This document shows positions 34,227-43,782 of a DNA stretch of 64,000 bases, piece after piece. Made by a program: the position numbers and the translations under genes. The notes beneath the pieces were generated by a model, which ran no database searches, was not told the origin of the DNA, and worked only from the letters and a program-made list of their open reading frames with translations. Source of the stretch: Pseudomonadota bacterium (GTDB lineage: Bacteria; Desulfobacterota; Desulfovibrionia; Desulfovibrionales; Desulfovibrionaceae); NCBI GenBank assembly GCA_023460395.1, contig JAEWQB010000014.1:62001-126000 (forward strand), written 5' to 3'. Numbering within the stretch: the first letter of the stretch is position 1; the number at the start of each line of letters is the position of its first letter.

Positions 34227-34243
34227 TTGGCGCGGCGTGTGCT
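34227..34243 (+). promoter_or_regulatory. sigma-54 promoter of the EamA/YitT pair
   Basis: TTGGCGCGGCGTGTGCT matches the RpoN consensus at TTGGC, CGG and TGCT with the right spacing. The predicted start is near 34255, leaving a leader of about 155 nt. Confidence 0.8.
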
Positions 34244-34410
34244 TTGTCCGGTTAGGAATGTTTGGCGTGGGTTCCTGCTCTGTCTGCCCGGTGTCTCCTC
34301 CACGCTTTTTTACAACGCCGCAATGGTGCGGCAAGCAGGCATCCCTTCGCAAACAGAGCCTTTGCAGGCAAGAGGCTCAAGGCTGGCGAGGCCATAAGGA
34401 TAGTAACGTG

Positions 34411-35346
34411 GAGTGGAAGACGGTTAAAAGAACACAGACTGCGGGCTATCTTTTCATTACGCTCAGTATCATCAACTGGAGCGGCAACTTTGTCGCTTCC
34501 AGAGGACTTGCCGAGGCGGGAGAGCCTGGAACGCTAAACCTGCTGCGCTGGGGATTGGCCACGCTGCTGTTTCTTCCGTTTGGGGCGCGGGCTTTTTGGC
34601 GAGAGCGGCAAGAGATAGGTCGCCTGTTCTGGCCGTTATCGGTTATCGCTCTTTGCGGGATCTCGCTTTACGATACACTAATCTTTTTGGCGGGACATTC
34701 CTCCGCAGCAGTAAATATGTCTCTTATCTCTACGCTGTCGCCTCTCCTGACGGCGCTTGCGGCTCAATTTTTTTTGCGTCAGCATCTCCCCGCCCGCATG
34801 TATGTGGGGATAGGCATAAGCTCGCTGGGGGTCTGTCTTTTGGTGACGAACGGGAACCTGTGGCAACTGGGCGGCGTGACATTTGCGCCGGGTGATTTTC
34901 TTATTCTCATAACCGCCGTGATGAGCGCAGCCTATAATCTGACAATCAAAGCGGTGACCAGCCGGATCAGCCAAACCGCGCTGCTGATGGCCTGCTGTGT
35001 ATTTGGCACCGCATACCTTGTCCCAGTGGCGCTATGGGAAGGAGGGGGGCGTATCGTGCTGCCTGTTATGACGCCTACGCTGGTGTGGGCACTTGTGTAT
35101 CTGTCAATTTTCGCGTCGCTGCTGTGTTATCTGTTTTGGAATATGGCGGTGGAAATTCTTGGTGCGACCAAGACCACTATGTTCTATTATACCATCCCGC
35201 CTGCGAGCGGCCTTGTGGCTTGGATAGTGCTGGGGGAAACCGTTAGCGCCAATCAGTTACTGAGCGGGCTCATTATTCTTGCGGGCATTGTGGTTGCGCT
35301 TTATGTTACTGTGTCCATTCAGCCCCGGAAACCTATACGAATTTAG
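34411..35346 (+). CDS. EamA/DMT-superfamily permease
   Basis: A 311-residue protein with ten predicted helices and two EamA repeats (SIINWSGNFVASRGLAEAG in the first, ATKTTMFYYTIPPASGLVAWIVLGE in the second). The GTG start at 34411 follows AAGGA at suitable spacing; upstream ATGs precede a non-membrane, Cys-rich stretch that looks untranslated. EamA proteins export amino acids or other small metabolites. The upstream CGACA palindromes suggest co-regulation with the cut locus, so export of a choline-pathway product such as trimethylamine is possible but untested. Confidence 0.83.
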   Translation, partial: EWKTVKRTQTAGYLFITLSIINWSGNFVASRGLAEAGEPGTLNLLRWGLATLLFLPFGARAFWRERQEIGRLFWPLSVIALCGISLYDTLIFLAGHSSAAVNMSLISTLSPLLTALAAQFFLRQHLPARMYVGIGISSLGVCLLVTNGNLWQLGGVTFAPGDFLILITAVMSAAYNLTIKAVTSRISQTALLMACCVFGTAYLVPVALWEGGGRIVLPVMTPTLVWALVYLSIFASLLCYLFWNMAVEILGATKTTMFYYTIPPASGLVAWIVLGETVSANQLLSGLIILAGIVVALYVTVSIQPRKPIRI

Positions 35347-36209
35347 TGAGCAGCGCGTTGAGACCATTCAGTAATTCTCTCGTTTGGAATACCTTTCTGC
35401 TGATGTTGGGGGCTTTTGTCTTTATTGTCGGGTATAACGGCATTGCGGCTCACTATAGTTTTGTGCCCGGGGCATTATACGGCCTTGCCGTAGTGGCGCA
35501 GGACGCGGTGCCATCTGTGCCACTTTCTAAGTGGTATTTGCTATTTAATATTCCACTTTTTGCCGCAGCATGGACGGGGGTGAGCCGCCGGTTCTTTTTT
35601 CTGAACTTGCTGACGATGGGGGCCATTGCCCTCATGACCTCGTATGTGCACTTGGACCTAGGCATACGCGATGGCATGAATGCGGCTATTGCCGCAGGAG
35701 CTATCATGGGTGCGGGCAGCGGTATTATTTTGCGTTCCTATGGCGGCGGTGGCGGGCTGGATGTGCTCGCTGTGATTCTTAACCGCAAATATGGCCTGCG
35801 GTTTGGCGTGTTTTATTTTATCGTCAACGGCGCGGTGATGCTGCTGGCGTTGTATCGGTTTTCTCCTGATACCATTGTTTCCTCATTGGTCATGCTGTTC
35901 ATTAGCTCTGTCGTCACCGAATACGTGCTGTCGCTTTTCAACCAACGCAAAGCGGTGCGAGTTATTACCCGCAAAGCGGATGAAATTGTCCGCCAACTTA
36001 CGGAAACGAATAAATTTCACGCCACGGTTATTCCCGCGCGTGGCGGGTTTTCCGGTACTCCCATAGACATGGTGTACTCCATTACCGATAACCTGCGGTT
36101 GCGGGCACTGGAGGAACTGGTGTTCACCGTGGACCCGGACGCCGTGTTGGTGGTGGAAAATACCTTCAGCGTGCTGGGTGGTAAAATCGCCAAACGCAAA
36201 AGCTATTAG
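35346..36209 (+). CDS. YitT-family (DUF161/DUF2179) membrane protein
   Basis: The 287-residue protein has five or six N-terminal helices and a C-terminal soluble DUF2179 domain. Its GTG start overlaps the TAG of the EamA gene by one base, so translation is coupled. A paralogue is found at 58.2-59.1 kb and shares SVVTEYVLSLFNQRKAV-like and VVENTFSVLGG segments. YitT proteins are widespread and their function is unsettled. Confidence 0.85.
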   Translation: MSSALRPFSNSLVWNTFLLMLGAFVFIVGYNGIAAHYSFVPGALYGLAVVAQDAVPSVPLSKWYLLFNIPLFAAAWTGVSRRFFFLNLLTMGAIALMTSYVHLDLGIRDGMNAAIAAGAIMGAGSGIILRSYGGGGGLDVLAVILNRKYGLRFGVFYFIVNGAVMLLALYRFSPDTIVSSLVMLFISSVVTEYVLSLFNQRKAVRVITRKADEIVRQLTETNKFHATVIPARGGFSGTPIDMVYSITDNLRLRALEELVFTVDPDAVLVVENTFSVLGGKIAKRKSY

Positions 36210-36275
36210 CCGGGTCTTTGCCGGGGGGGGGCGCAACGGTGTTCTCGTTTGAGCGAAGGTGGGAGCCGCTTACTG

Positions 36276-37124
36276 CTACGTGGCTTTATGCCGTGATGCG
36301 GTTATGAGAATTTCTGTGACAAACTGCGCATCGTTACGGGTGGTCCAGTAATCTGTCACGTACCGTTCAAATGTTTCCCCGGCGAGGAGGTATCCGTGTC
36401 TGTCCGCCCACCGGCAGAGGCGGGCGTAAGTTTCTCTTATCGTGTGGTGCGGGCCAATATGGTAGCATGAGGCCATCATCCCGCCGCCAAAGGGCATGCG
36501 GGTATTGGCTGAAGCTGGCTTCAGGGTTTTTTGCAGTATGCGCATGGGTTGTGATTCATCCCGCATGCGCCGGTCCCGTGAAGTGAAGTTGAGGATAATG
36601 GGGCCGGTTACCTCATTGCTCAGGCTATTCACGTAGTTGGTCCAGTCTATGTTGATTATGGCGCTTTTAAGGTCCGCTTCATATGTCTGTTCCTGAAACA
36701 GGTATTCCGCGGCATCCACATACTTTATAGAGACTTCACGGATACCGTTTTCAATTACCATCTCCGCTTCGGCGATAAGATCATACCAGTCTTTGATAGA
36801 GACATATTGCCTCCCGATATGCTCCTGCAATAATTCAAGCTCTTCTATCTTCCCCCGAAATGTTGCCTTTAGTTCTCGGTAGACGCATGAAATCTCTCGT
36901 TCTTCTATGAAGCTGCGCATTTCATCCAGCTTAAATCCCATCTGCTTGTAATATTTGATAACCGGAACAGCCAGCAAAGCGTCATGCGTGTAATAGCGGT
37001 AGTTGTTATATTCCTGCCGCTGGGAACTGATAATATTGATATCATCATAGTAACGCAGCGCTTTTTTGGAGATGTTGCAGATGCGGCTTACATCGCCAAT
37101 GGAGTACTTTACGTTGTTTTTCAT
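36276..37124 (-). CDS. MerR-family regulator with GyrI-like effector domain
   Basis: The 282-residue protein has an N-terminal MerR helix-turn-helix (YSIGDVSRICNISKKALRYYDDINII), a coiled-coil linker, and a C-terminal ligand-binding domain of the GyrI/BmrR type (residues 125-280). The start at 37124 puts the MerR motif at its usual position. It is divergent from the cut locus and may regulate it or itself. Such domains bind hydrophobic or cationic ligands, so choline or trimethylamine are conceivable inducers. Confidence 0.85.
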   Translation of the reverse strand: MKNNVKYSIGDVSRICNISKKALRYYDDINIISSQRQEYNNYRYYTHDALLAVPVIKYYKQMGFKLDEMRSFIEEREISCVYRELKATFRGKIEELELLQEHIGRQYVSIKDWYDLIAEAEMVIENGIREVSIKYVDAAEYLFQEQTYEADLKSAIINIDWTNYVNSLSNEVTGPIILNFTSRDRRMRDESQPMRILQKTLKPASANTRMPFGGGMMASCYHIGPHHTIRETYARLCRWADRHGYLLAGETFERYVTDYWTTRNDAQFVTEILITASRHKAT

Positions 37125-37251
37125 CTGTGCCTCGTGCTGTCCGGTGTAATGGCTGTCCGGTTCGGAGGGGACATGGGAACGTATTCCCCTTTGTGCTGGA
37201 TCGCGCATGCGGCCCGGCCTCGCGGTTTTTCCGAGTATTGCACGCGGTGTT

Positions 37252-37289
37252 CCAAGACAAAGCCTCCCGGATGGGAGGCTTTGTCTTGG
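37252..37289 (-). promoter_or_regulatory. perfect 17-bp hairpin in the merR leader
   Basis: CCAAGACAAAGCCTCCC pairs perfectly with its complement at 37273-37289 around GGAT. There is no U tract on either strand, so it is not a simple terminator. It lies between the likely merR promoter and the gene. Confidence 0.6.
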
Positions 37290-37461
37290 ATGCGGGGAAG
37301 CGCGAGAGGGAATTTCATCATTCAGGATATATTGTTTTATTATAGTGTATTAATAGATTCTGCGCGGTGTTCAGGACATGGTTGTGGTTGTTTTCTTTGA
37401 GATGGACAAAGGGGATAAGCTTGCCCCATGGGGGAATGTTTTCACGCGCCATAGCATAAGG

Positions 37462-37475
37462 CGACACATACGTCG
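37462..37475. promoter_or_regulatory. CGACA-type palindrome before the cut operon, distal
   Basis: CGACACATACGTCG, one mismatch; flanking bases extend the dyad to GGCGAC/GTCGCC. A TGTCG half-site follows, its inferred centre 21 bp away. Confidence 0.55.
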
Positions 37476-37682
37476 CCTTGTTGCATGCCCCTGTCGCCTC
37501 CCGTTTGGGGGGCTTTTTTGTGCTTCGGTCAGGTTGGGATAAACGGTCTTTTTCCCTATGCGGTGCTTTTCCCCGCAGCGTGGGGAAATTGGCTTCGCGT
37601 AGAGGATGGTTCCAGAAAAAATGCGTGAGCTAACTGCCCGTGAGCGGGCGGACATTCGTTTGGTCAACGGGAGAAGCATACG

Positions 37683-37696
37683 CGACATTTCTGACG
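37683..37696. promoter_or_regulatory. CGACA-type palindrome before the cut operon, proximal (copy 8)
   Basis: CGACATTTCTGACG, the same TGACG variant as copies 2 and 3, about 71 bp upstream of the candidate -24/-12 promoter. Confidence 0.55.
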
Positions 37697-37759
37697 GAGA
37701 AAGGCATCCCCCACCACGGGAAAAGGCGGAAGTGAAAGGGGGACGCGCGTGAGGCTGAT

Positions 37760-37774
37760 CGGGACGTTGTTGCT
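37760..37774 (+). promoter_or_regulatory. candidate sigma-54 promoter of the cut operon
   Basis: CGGGACGTTGTTGCT resembles GGCACG-N4-TTGCT, but the spacer is one base short (GG to GC 11 instead of 12). The position relative to the palindrome is right. A TTGACA at 37841 without a good -10 is the alternative. Confidence 0.35.
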
Positions 37775-37965
37775 ACAATATTCTGTATTTAAACACAATA
37801 TAAATAATTTCATAATATCGAGAAAAGTCTCTGAGGGGGGTTGACATTCCCGCATCGTGGAAGCCCTAAAGTGGTCCCATAGGTTCATGAACAGGGTACG
37901 TATTTGAATGCCCGCCAGGGCGATGGGCAACACACAGTACAGATGGCCACAAGGCGGAAGGACGG

Positions 37966-38595
37966 ATGGGAGAGTATACGAGGTATACCGGAGAAGAGGC
38001 GCTGGGCCTTGTTGAAACACTGGGCATGGTTCCAGCCATTCACGCTGCCGACAAGATGCTGAAGGCTGCCAACGTGGAACTGATTTCGTATGAAAATGTT
38101 GGTTCAACGCTTGTGACCGTCATGGTCAAGGGAGATGTGGCGGCTGTTGAGGCATCCGTGAGTGCTGGGCGGATCGCCGCAACTGAAATCGGCAAAATGA
38201 CCGCCGCTAATGTTATGCCGCGCCCCGTTGTCGGTGTTGGGAAAATTGTCTCCGTACACGGGGTGAAAACAGTCGTTTCCAACGCCTTTCAGGGGCCGCG
38301 CCCCCGCGCCATGGGGCTTATAGAAACCTTCGGCATCGTCTTCGTGCTGGAAGCGGCTGACGCCATGATGAAGACGGCGGACGTGGAACTTATTGGCTAC
38401 GAGAACGTAGCCTCCGGGTATGTTTCCGTTCTTGTGCAGGGAGACGTGGCGGCGTGCACCGCGGCGGTGGCTGCGGGAGTGCAGGCCGTGTCTGCCATGG
38501 GAGCCAGTGTGTACAGCTCCGTAGTTATTCCTACCCCACACCCGGCACTGGTTCGTATTACCGAGCGGTACGAGTTGGATAGCCTGCTGCCCTAG
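37966..38595 (+). CDS. Tandem-BMC-domain microcompartment shell protein (BMC-T-like)
   Basis: The 209-residue protein consists of two BMC domains (residues 13-100 and 117-204), each of PduA/EutM type and not circularly permuted: GLVETLGMVPAIHAADKML and GLIETFGIVFVLEAADAMM start them. Both have the ELIxYENV strand. It would form a trimeric pseudohexamer tile in the shell. GGAAGGAC precedes the ATG. It is the first gene of the cut locus. Confidence 0.88.
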   Translation: MGEYTRYTGEEALGLVETLGMVPAIHAADKMLKAANVELISYENVGSTLVTVMVKGDVAAVEASVSAGRIAATEIGKMTAANVMPRPVVGVGKIVSVHGVKTVVSNAFQGPRPRAMGLIETFGIVFVLEAADAMMKTADVELIGYENVASGYVSVLVQGDVAACTAAVAAGVQAVSAMGASVYSSVVIPTPHPALVRITERYELDSLLP

Positions 38596-38664
38596 CCGAC
38601 AGGGCTGGCAGCAACAAGCGCACGACTATACGTAACCACAGGCAACTGGGCAAAGGACACAGCC

Positions 38665-40161
38665 ATGATCGTAGACAATGACCTGCTCTCCGTACAGCAA
38701 GCGAGGATACTGGCGGAAAACGCGCAAGCGGCCCAACGCGTGTTGTCCGCGCTCCCGCAAGAACGGCTGGATGCTATGGTGGAAGCTATGGCGGCGGCTG
38801 TGGAAGAGCATGCGCAGTCGCTCGCGCTCATGTCGCACGAAGAAACAGGCTACGGCAGATGGCAGGATAAGCTAACCAAAAATTTATTCGCCTGCCGCCG
38901 GATACCCGAACAGCTACGGAACATGCGCTGTGTGGGCGTTACGGGGCTGGACCACGCAAACCGGATAGTGGAAGTGGGCGTTCCCGTGGGCGTTATCGCG
39001 GTGCTGTGCCCCTCCACAAGCCCAGTATCCACTACCATCAATGCGGCCCTTATCGCCATTAAATCCGGCAACGCAATGGTTGTTTCCCCGCATCCTCACG
39101 CGGTGCGTAGCATTGCGCGGGTTATGGATATTATGGCGGGGGCGGCAGTGACGCATGGACTACCGGAAGGAAGCCTTGGCTATCTGCGCACTGTCGCCGC
39201 CAGCGGCACGCGGGAGCTTTTGCACCACCCCGCTGTATCGCTTGTGCTTATCTCCGGTGTGCCGGGAATGCTCCGTGCGGCGCAGGAAGCCGGTAAGCCG
39301 CTTATCTATGGGGATACCGGCAATGGCCCCGCATTTATTGAACGCAGTGCGGATATCCGTCAGGCCGTCGCGAACATTATACGCAGCAAGACCTTTGACC
39401 ACGGCATCGCGCCTTCTGCCGAGCAGTCTGTTGTTGTGGATTCCTGTGTGGCTGAACGCGTGCGGCAAGCATTGTGCGAGCAGGGCGCGTATTTCCTGTC
39501 CGGGGACGAAATGGCGCGGCTGGGGGAGCTCCTTTTTTGTATCGACGGACGACATCGCGCGGGAATGGTTGGCGTAAGTGCCGATGCTCTGGCGCGCAGA
39601 GCCGGGTTTGCGGTGCCGGATGGCACAAGAGTGCTAGTGGCGGAACGGAACCATGTTTCTGGCGAAGACCCGTATTCGCGGGAGCTGCTTTGCCCGGTGC
39701 TGGCCCTGTATATCGAGGACGACTGGCAGGGGGCCTGTGAAAAATGCATTGAGCTGCTCCTGCATGAACGCAAGTCCCATACGCTTGTCATTCATTCCAC
39801 CGACGACGCGGTTATCCGCCAGTTTGTGCTGAAAAAACCTGTCGCCCGCGTGCTGGTCAACGCCCCCGCTTCACTGGGCGGCATGGGGGCGGCCACAGAT
39901 CTGTTCCCGTCCCTAATTTTGGGCAGCGGCTCTGTGGGCAGCGGCATTACCGCGGACAACGTGTCGCCGCGAAATCTCACCTACACCCGGAAAGTGGGCT
40001 ACGGGCAGCTTGGCTGCTTTGACCAGCTCTCTTCGGTTTGCACAACACCCTCCCCTGTCGGGGGAGGAGATACTCACAAACATCCCCAACACATAATTCA
40101 TGATCTGCACCGTGTCTTGATGGAAGCCATCAAAGTCATGGATGACCCTGCGGACAGATAA
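38665..40161 (+). CDS. Aldehyde-dehydrogenase-like protein lacking the catalytic Cys (probable pseudoenzyme)
   Basis: The 498-residue protein is homologous along its length to the acylating aldehyde dehydrogenase encoded at 44.5-45.9 kb. The catalytic motif DNGTVCASEQ of that enzyme reads [10 protein letters not shown] here, so Cys is replaced by Pro250. The nucleotide-site segment GVGAGNVP is also changed to YGDTGNGP. It should therefore not form the thiohemiacetal and is probably inactive. The C-terminal 30 residues ([17 protein letters not shown]) look like an amphipathic encapsulation helix. It sits directly before cutC (14 bp). A structural or regulatory role in the microcompartment core is likely. 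Confidence 0.85.
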   Translation: MIVDNDLLSVQQARILAENAQAAQRVLSALPQERLDAMVEAMAAAVEEHAQSLALMSHEETGYGRWQDKLTKNLFACRRIPEQLRNMRCVGVTGLDHANRIVEVGVPVGVIAVLCPSTSPVSTTINAALIAIKSGNAMVVSPHPHAVRSIARVMDIMAGAAVTHGLPEGSLGYLRTVAASGTRELLHHPAVSLVLISGVPGMLRAAQEAGKPLIYGDTGNGPAFIERSADIRQAVANIIRSKTFDHGIAPSAEQSVVVDSCVAERVRQALCEQGAYFLSGDEMARLGELLFCIDGRHRAGMVGVSADALARRAGFAVPDGTRVLVAERNHVSGEDPYSRELLCPVLALYIEDDWQGACEKCIELLLHERKSHTLVIHSTDDAVIRQFVLKKPVARVLVNAPASLGGMGAATDLFPSLILGSGSVGSGITADNVSPRNLTYTRKVGYGQLGCFDQLSSVCTTPSPVGGGDTHKHPQHIIHDLHRVLMEAIKVMDDPADR

Positions 40162-40175
40162 ACGGAGGAAGCACT

Positions 40176-42722
40176 GTGGATCTTCATGATTTTTCGACCA
40201 AACTTGCAGCGGCAACGCGAAACCTAACCGCTGAGGAACGCGCTTCTTTGAAAAAAATATTTGAGGGAGTTTCCGCAGAGCTGTTGCACAAGGCCGGTTC
40301 CGTGGTTGTTCCAGCAAATTCGGCGCATGCGGAACGCGGCGTGCCAGACGGGCCAACTGAGCGCCATGTGAAGCTGAAAGAAACGTTTCTCAAGCAGGTT
40401 CCCAGCATTACCACGCATCGCGCCCGCGTGATCACCAACGTGTTTCGGGAAAATCCGGGCATGCCCAGAGCGTTGCAGCGGGCCAAGAGTTTCCGCCTGT
40501 GCTGCGAAACCGCGCCGTTGGTCATTCAGGACCATGAGCTTATCGTAGGTGCGCCCAATGGCGCTCCGCGTGCTGGAGCATTTTCTCCTGATATCGCGTG
40601 GCGTTGGCTTCGGGACGAAATAGATACCATTGGCACCCGCCCGCAAGACCCCTTCCATATTTCTGATGCAGATAAAACAATTTTGCGCGAAGAGCTGTTT
40701 CCCTTCTGGGAAGGTAAATCCGTGGATGAATATTGCGAAGGGCAGTTCCGCGAGGCCGGATTATGGACCCTTTCTGCGGAATCCTTTGTGTCGGATTGCT
40801 CGTACCACGCGCTGAATGGTGGCGGGGACTCCAACCCCGGCTACGATGTGGTGCTTATGAAGAAGGGCATGCTCGATATCCAGCGTGAGGCCGAGGAACA
40901 CCTTGCACGGCTAGAGTATGAACATCCTGAAGATATTGATAAAATTTATTTTTACCGGTCGATTATTGATACTGCCGAGGGCGTGATGATTTACGCCAAA
41001 CGGCTGTCCCAGCACGCCGCAGAGCTTGCCGCCAAGGAAACGGACTCCAGACGCAAGGCGGAACTGGTGAAGATTGCCGAGGTAAATGCCCGCGTTCCCG
41101 CACATGCTCCAGAAACTTTTTGGGAAGCCATTCAGGCAGTATGGACCGTAGAGTCCCTCCTTGTGGTGGAAGAAAACCAGACCGGTATGTCCATCGGGCG
41201 TGTGGATCAGTACATGTACCCCTTCTACCGCGCGGACATTGATGCCGGGCGGATGACGGAATATGAGGCTTTTGACCTTGCGGGCTGCATGCTCATCAAA
41301 ATGTCGGAAATGATGTGGATAACCAGCGAAGGTGGCTCGAAATTTTTTGCAGGCTATCAGCCGTTTGTGAATATGTGCGTGGGGGGCGTTACCCGTGAAG
41401 GACGCGACGCGACGAATGACCTGACCTATCTTCTTATGGATGCGGTACGCCATGTGCGTATTTATCAGCCGTCACTGGCGACCCGCGTGCATAACAAGTC
41501 GCCGCAGAAGTATCTGAAGAAAATTGTGGACGTTATCCGTTCCGGCATGGGCTTCCCCGCTGTGCACTTTGACGATTCTCATATTAAGATGATGCTTTCC
41601 AAGGGCGTTTCCATGGAAGACGCCCGCGACTACTGCTTGATGGGATGCGTGGAACCTCAGAAGTCCGGTCGTCTGTATCAGTGGACATCCACTGCCTACA
41701 CGCAATGGCCCATCTGCATAGAGTTGGTGCTCAACCATGGTGTGCCGCAGTGGTTTGGCAAGCAGGTTACCCCCGATATGGGACCGTTGGAGCAGTTCGA
41801 CAGCTATGAGAAATTTGAGCACGCGGTAAAGGAACAAATTCGCTACATCACCAAGTGGTCCAGCGTGGCTACCGTTATTACCCAGCGGGTGCATAGGGAA
41901 TACGCGCCCAAGCCGTTAATGTCTCTGATGTACGAAGGGTGCATGGAATCGGGCCGCGACGTGTCCGCTGGCGGGGCCATGTATAACTTTGGGCCGGGAG
42001 TGGTCTGGAGTGGTCTTGCCACCTATGTGGATTCCATGGCTGCCATCAAGCGGCTTGTTTTTGACGAGAAAAAATACACCCTCGCGCAGATGAATGAAGC
42101 GCTCAAAGCAAACTTTGAAGGGTATCCGCAGATTAAGGCAGACTGCCTTGCCGCTCCTAAATACGGGAATGATGAAGATTACGCGGATCTCATTGCGGCG
42201 GATCTGGTTCACTTCACCGAAGTGGAGCATCGCAAATACCGCACGCTCTATTCAGTGCTTAGTCATGGCACGCTTTCCATATCCAACAACACGCCTTTCG
42301 GCCAATTGCTGGGCGCTTCCGCCAACGGGCGGGAAGCGTGGATGCCGCTTTCCGACGGGATAAGCCCCACGCAGGGGGCGGATTACAAAGGGCCTACGGC
42401 AATCATTAAGTCCGTTTCGAAAATGGCAAATGATTACATGAATATAGGCATGGTTCACAACTTTAAGCTCATGGCAGGGTTGCTGGACACCCCGGAAGGC
42501 GAAAACGGCATCATCACGCTTATCCGCACAGCCTGCATGTTGGGCAACGGGGAAATGCAATTCAACTATCTGGATAACGAGGTGTTGCTGGACGCACAGA
42601 AGCACCCTGAAAAATATCGTGATTTGGTCGTGCGTGTGGCGGGATACAGCGCCTTCTTTGTAGAACTGTGCAAGGATGTTCAGGATGAGATTATAAGCCG
42701 GACAGTACTGCATTCAATATGA
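40176..42722 (+). CDS. cutC: Choline trimethylamine-lyase (glycyl radical enzyme)
   Basis: The 848-residue glycyl radical enzyme cleaves choline to trimethylamine and acetaldehyde. Residues that define CutC in D. alaskensis are all present with a +2 offset: Y210 and D218 (YHALNGGGD), F397, C491 and E493 (MGCVEPQ), T504 ([10 protein letters not shown]) and the radical G823 (RVAGYSAFF). The choline-binding set separates it from isethionate, glycerol and propanediol lyases. The GTG start at 40176 follows CGGAGGAAGCACT. N-terminal residues 20-41 may act as an encapsulation helix. It needs CutD for activation and works inside the microcompartment. Confidence 0.96.
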   Translation: MDLHDFSTKLAAATRNLTAEERASLKKIFEGVSAELLHKAGSVVVPANSAHAERGVPDGPTERHVKLKETFLKQVPSITTHRARVITNVFRENPGMPRALQRAKSFRLCCETAPLVIQDHELIVGAPNGAPRAGAFSPDIAWRWLRDEIDTIGTRPQDPFHISDADKTILREELFPFWEGKSVDEYCEGQFREAGLWTLSAESFVSDCSYHALNGGGDSNPGYDVVLMKKGMLDIQREAEEHLARLEYEHPEDIDKIYFYRSIIDTAEGVMIYAKRLSQHAAELAAKETDSRRKAELVKIAEVNARVPAHAPETFWEAIQAVWTVESLLVVEENQTGMSIGRVDQYMYPFYRADIDAGRMTEYEAFDLAGCMLIKMSEMMWITSEGGSKFFAGYQPFVNMCVGGVTREGRDATNDLTYLLMDAVRHVRIYQPSLATRVHNKSPQKYLKKIVDVIRSGMGFPAVHFDDSHIKMMLSKGVSMEDARDYCLMGCVEPQKSGRLYQWTSTAYTQWPICIELVLNHGVPQWFGKQVTPDMGPLEQFDSYEKFEHAVKEQIRYITKWSSVATVITQRVHREYAPKPLMSLMYEGCMESGRDVSAGGAMYNFGPGVVWSGLATYVDSMAAIKRLVFDEKKYTLAQMNEALKANFEGYPQIKADCLAAPKYGNDEDYADLIAADLVHFTEVEHRKYRTLYSVLSHGTLSISNNTPFGQLLGASANGREAWMPLSDGISPTQGADYKGPTAIIKSVSKMANDYMNIGMVHNFKLMAGLLDTPEGENGIITLIRTACMLGNGEMQFNYLDNEVLLDAQKHPEKYRDLVVRVAGYSAFFVELCKDVQDEIISRTVLHSI

Positions 42723-42769
42723 CGAAAACTCTGTTTGAAAACTAAAAATGTGATGTACGATACATAAAA

Positions 42770-42789
42770 AAGGCAGCACGCGCTGCTTT
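42770..42789 (+). terminator. weak hairpin between cutC and cutD
   Basis: AAGGCAGC-ACGC-GCTGCTTT with flanking A and T runs. It may reduce transcription into the activase gene. Confidence 0.5.
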
Positions 42790-42807
42790 ATAAAAGAGAA
42801 AAGAGCA

Positions 42808-43743
42808 ATGTCCGTGATTCAACGCAAAGCGCGTATCTTTAATATACAAAAATACAATATGTACGACGGTCCCGGCGTGCGGACTATTGTGTTTTTTAAA
42901 GGATGCCCCTTGCGCTGTAAATGGTGCTCAAACCCTGAAGGGCAACTGCGGCAGTTTCAGGTGCTCTATCGCCAGTCTTCCTGCATCCACTGTGGGGCAT
43001 GCGTTTCTGTGTGTCCCACAGGGGTGCACCGTATGAGCGCGGAGGGAAGACACGAGTTTATGGAAACAGCGGAATGCGTGGGTTGCCGCAAGTGTGAAAG
43101 CGCCTGTAACGCCAAGGCGCTCGCAGTGGCGGGAGAGCAAAAAACCATCGCCGAGCTAATGGATGTAATTGAAGAGGATAGACCGTTTTATGAGCTTTCC
43201 GGTGGCGGCGTCACGCTGGGCGGTGGTGAGGTACTCATGCAGCCTGAGGCTGCGACCAGTTTGCTTATGACGTGCAGGCAGCGGGGCATCCATACCGCCA
43301 TAGAAACCTGCGGCTACGCGCAACCCGCCGTGGTGATGCGCGCGGCGGAATTCACAGACCTGTTCCTGTATGACGTGAAACTTATGGATTCTGAACGCCA
43401 CTACGCCCAGACCGGCGTGCACAACGAAGGAATATTGAACAACCTCACGTGCCTGCTGGAAAATCGCAGCAATGTGATGGTGCGGGTTCCTCTGCTGAAA
43501 GGCGTGAACGACGATGAACAAAATCTTTCGCACTTGGTGGAGTTTCTAAATCCGTACAAAGAATATCGAAATTTTAAGGGAATAGAATTGCTCCCCTACC
43601 ACAAGATGGGAGTGGGGAAATACAGTCAATTGCGTTGGGAATATCCCGTTGCCGACAACCCGGAGTTGGACGACGCGGACCTCACGCGAATTGAGGGCAG
43701 CCTGCGCCATTACCGTTTTCCGGTTTCTGTGGTGCGTCACTAG
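42808..43743 (+). CDS. cutD: Choline TMA-lyase activating enzyme (radical SAM)
   Basis: The 311-residue protein has the radical-SAM motif GCPLRCKWCSNPEGQ, then two ferredoxin-type clusters (CIHCGACVSVCPTG and CVGCRKCESACNAKAL), as in glycyl-radical activases. The GGE motif appears as VTLGGGEVLMQ. It abstracts the H atom from the CutC glycine using S-adenosylmethionine. It follows cutC by 85 bp with a weak hairpin between. Confidence 0.95.
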   Translation: MSVIQRKARIFNIQKYNMYDGPGVRTIVFFKGCPLRCKWCSNPEGQLRQFQVLYRQSSCIHCGACVSVCPTGVHRMSAEGRHEFMETAECVGCRKCESACNAKALAVAGEQKTIAELMDVIEEDRPFYELSGGGVTLGGGEVLMQPEAATSLLMTCRQRGIHTAIETCGYAQPAVVMRAAEFTDLFLYDVKLMDSERHYAQTGVHNEGILNNLTCLLENRSNVMVRVPLLKGVNDDEQNLSHLVEFLNPYKEYRNFKGIELLPYHKMGVGKYSQLRWEYPVADNPELDDADLTRIEGSLRHYRFPVSVVRH

Positions 43744-43782
43744 TACGGACGGAGCTACTGGTTCTGACAGGAGAAACTACGC

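Larger units (their letters stand above)
37125..37965. other. 841-bp divergent region between merR and the cut locus
   Basis: It holds a minus-strand -10 box (TATAAT, complement of 37339-37344) that probably serves merR, a perfect 17-bp hairpin in the merR leader, two CGACA-type palindromes plus a half-site (TGTCG at 37492), and a near-consensus sigma-54 promoter. No gene is supported here. Confidence 0.6.

Noticed and set aside
37841..37871. sigma-70 promoter with TTGACA before the cut locus
   Set aside because: No acceptable -10 box lies at 16-19 bp spacing, so it is kept only as an alternative to the sigma-54 candidate.
40176..42722. Isethionate sulfite-lyase or propanediol dehydratase as identity of the glycyl radical enzyme
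   Set aside because: Y210, D218, F397, E493 and T504 match the choline-binding set of CutC.
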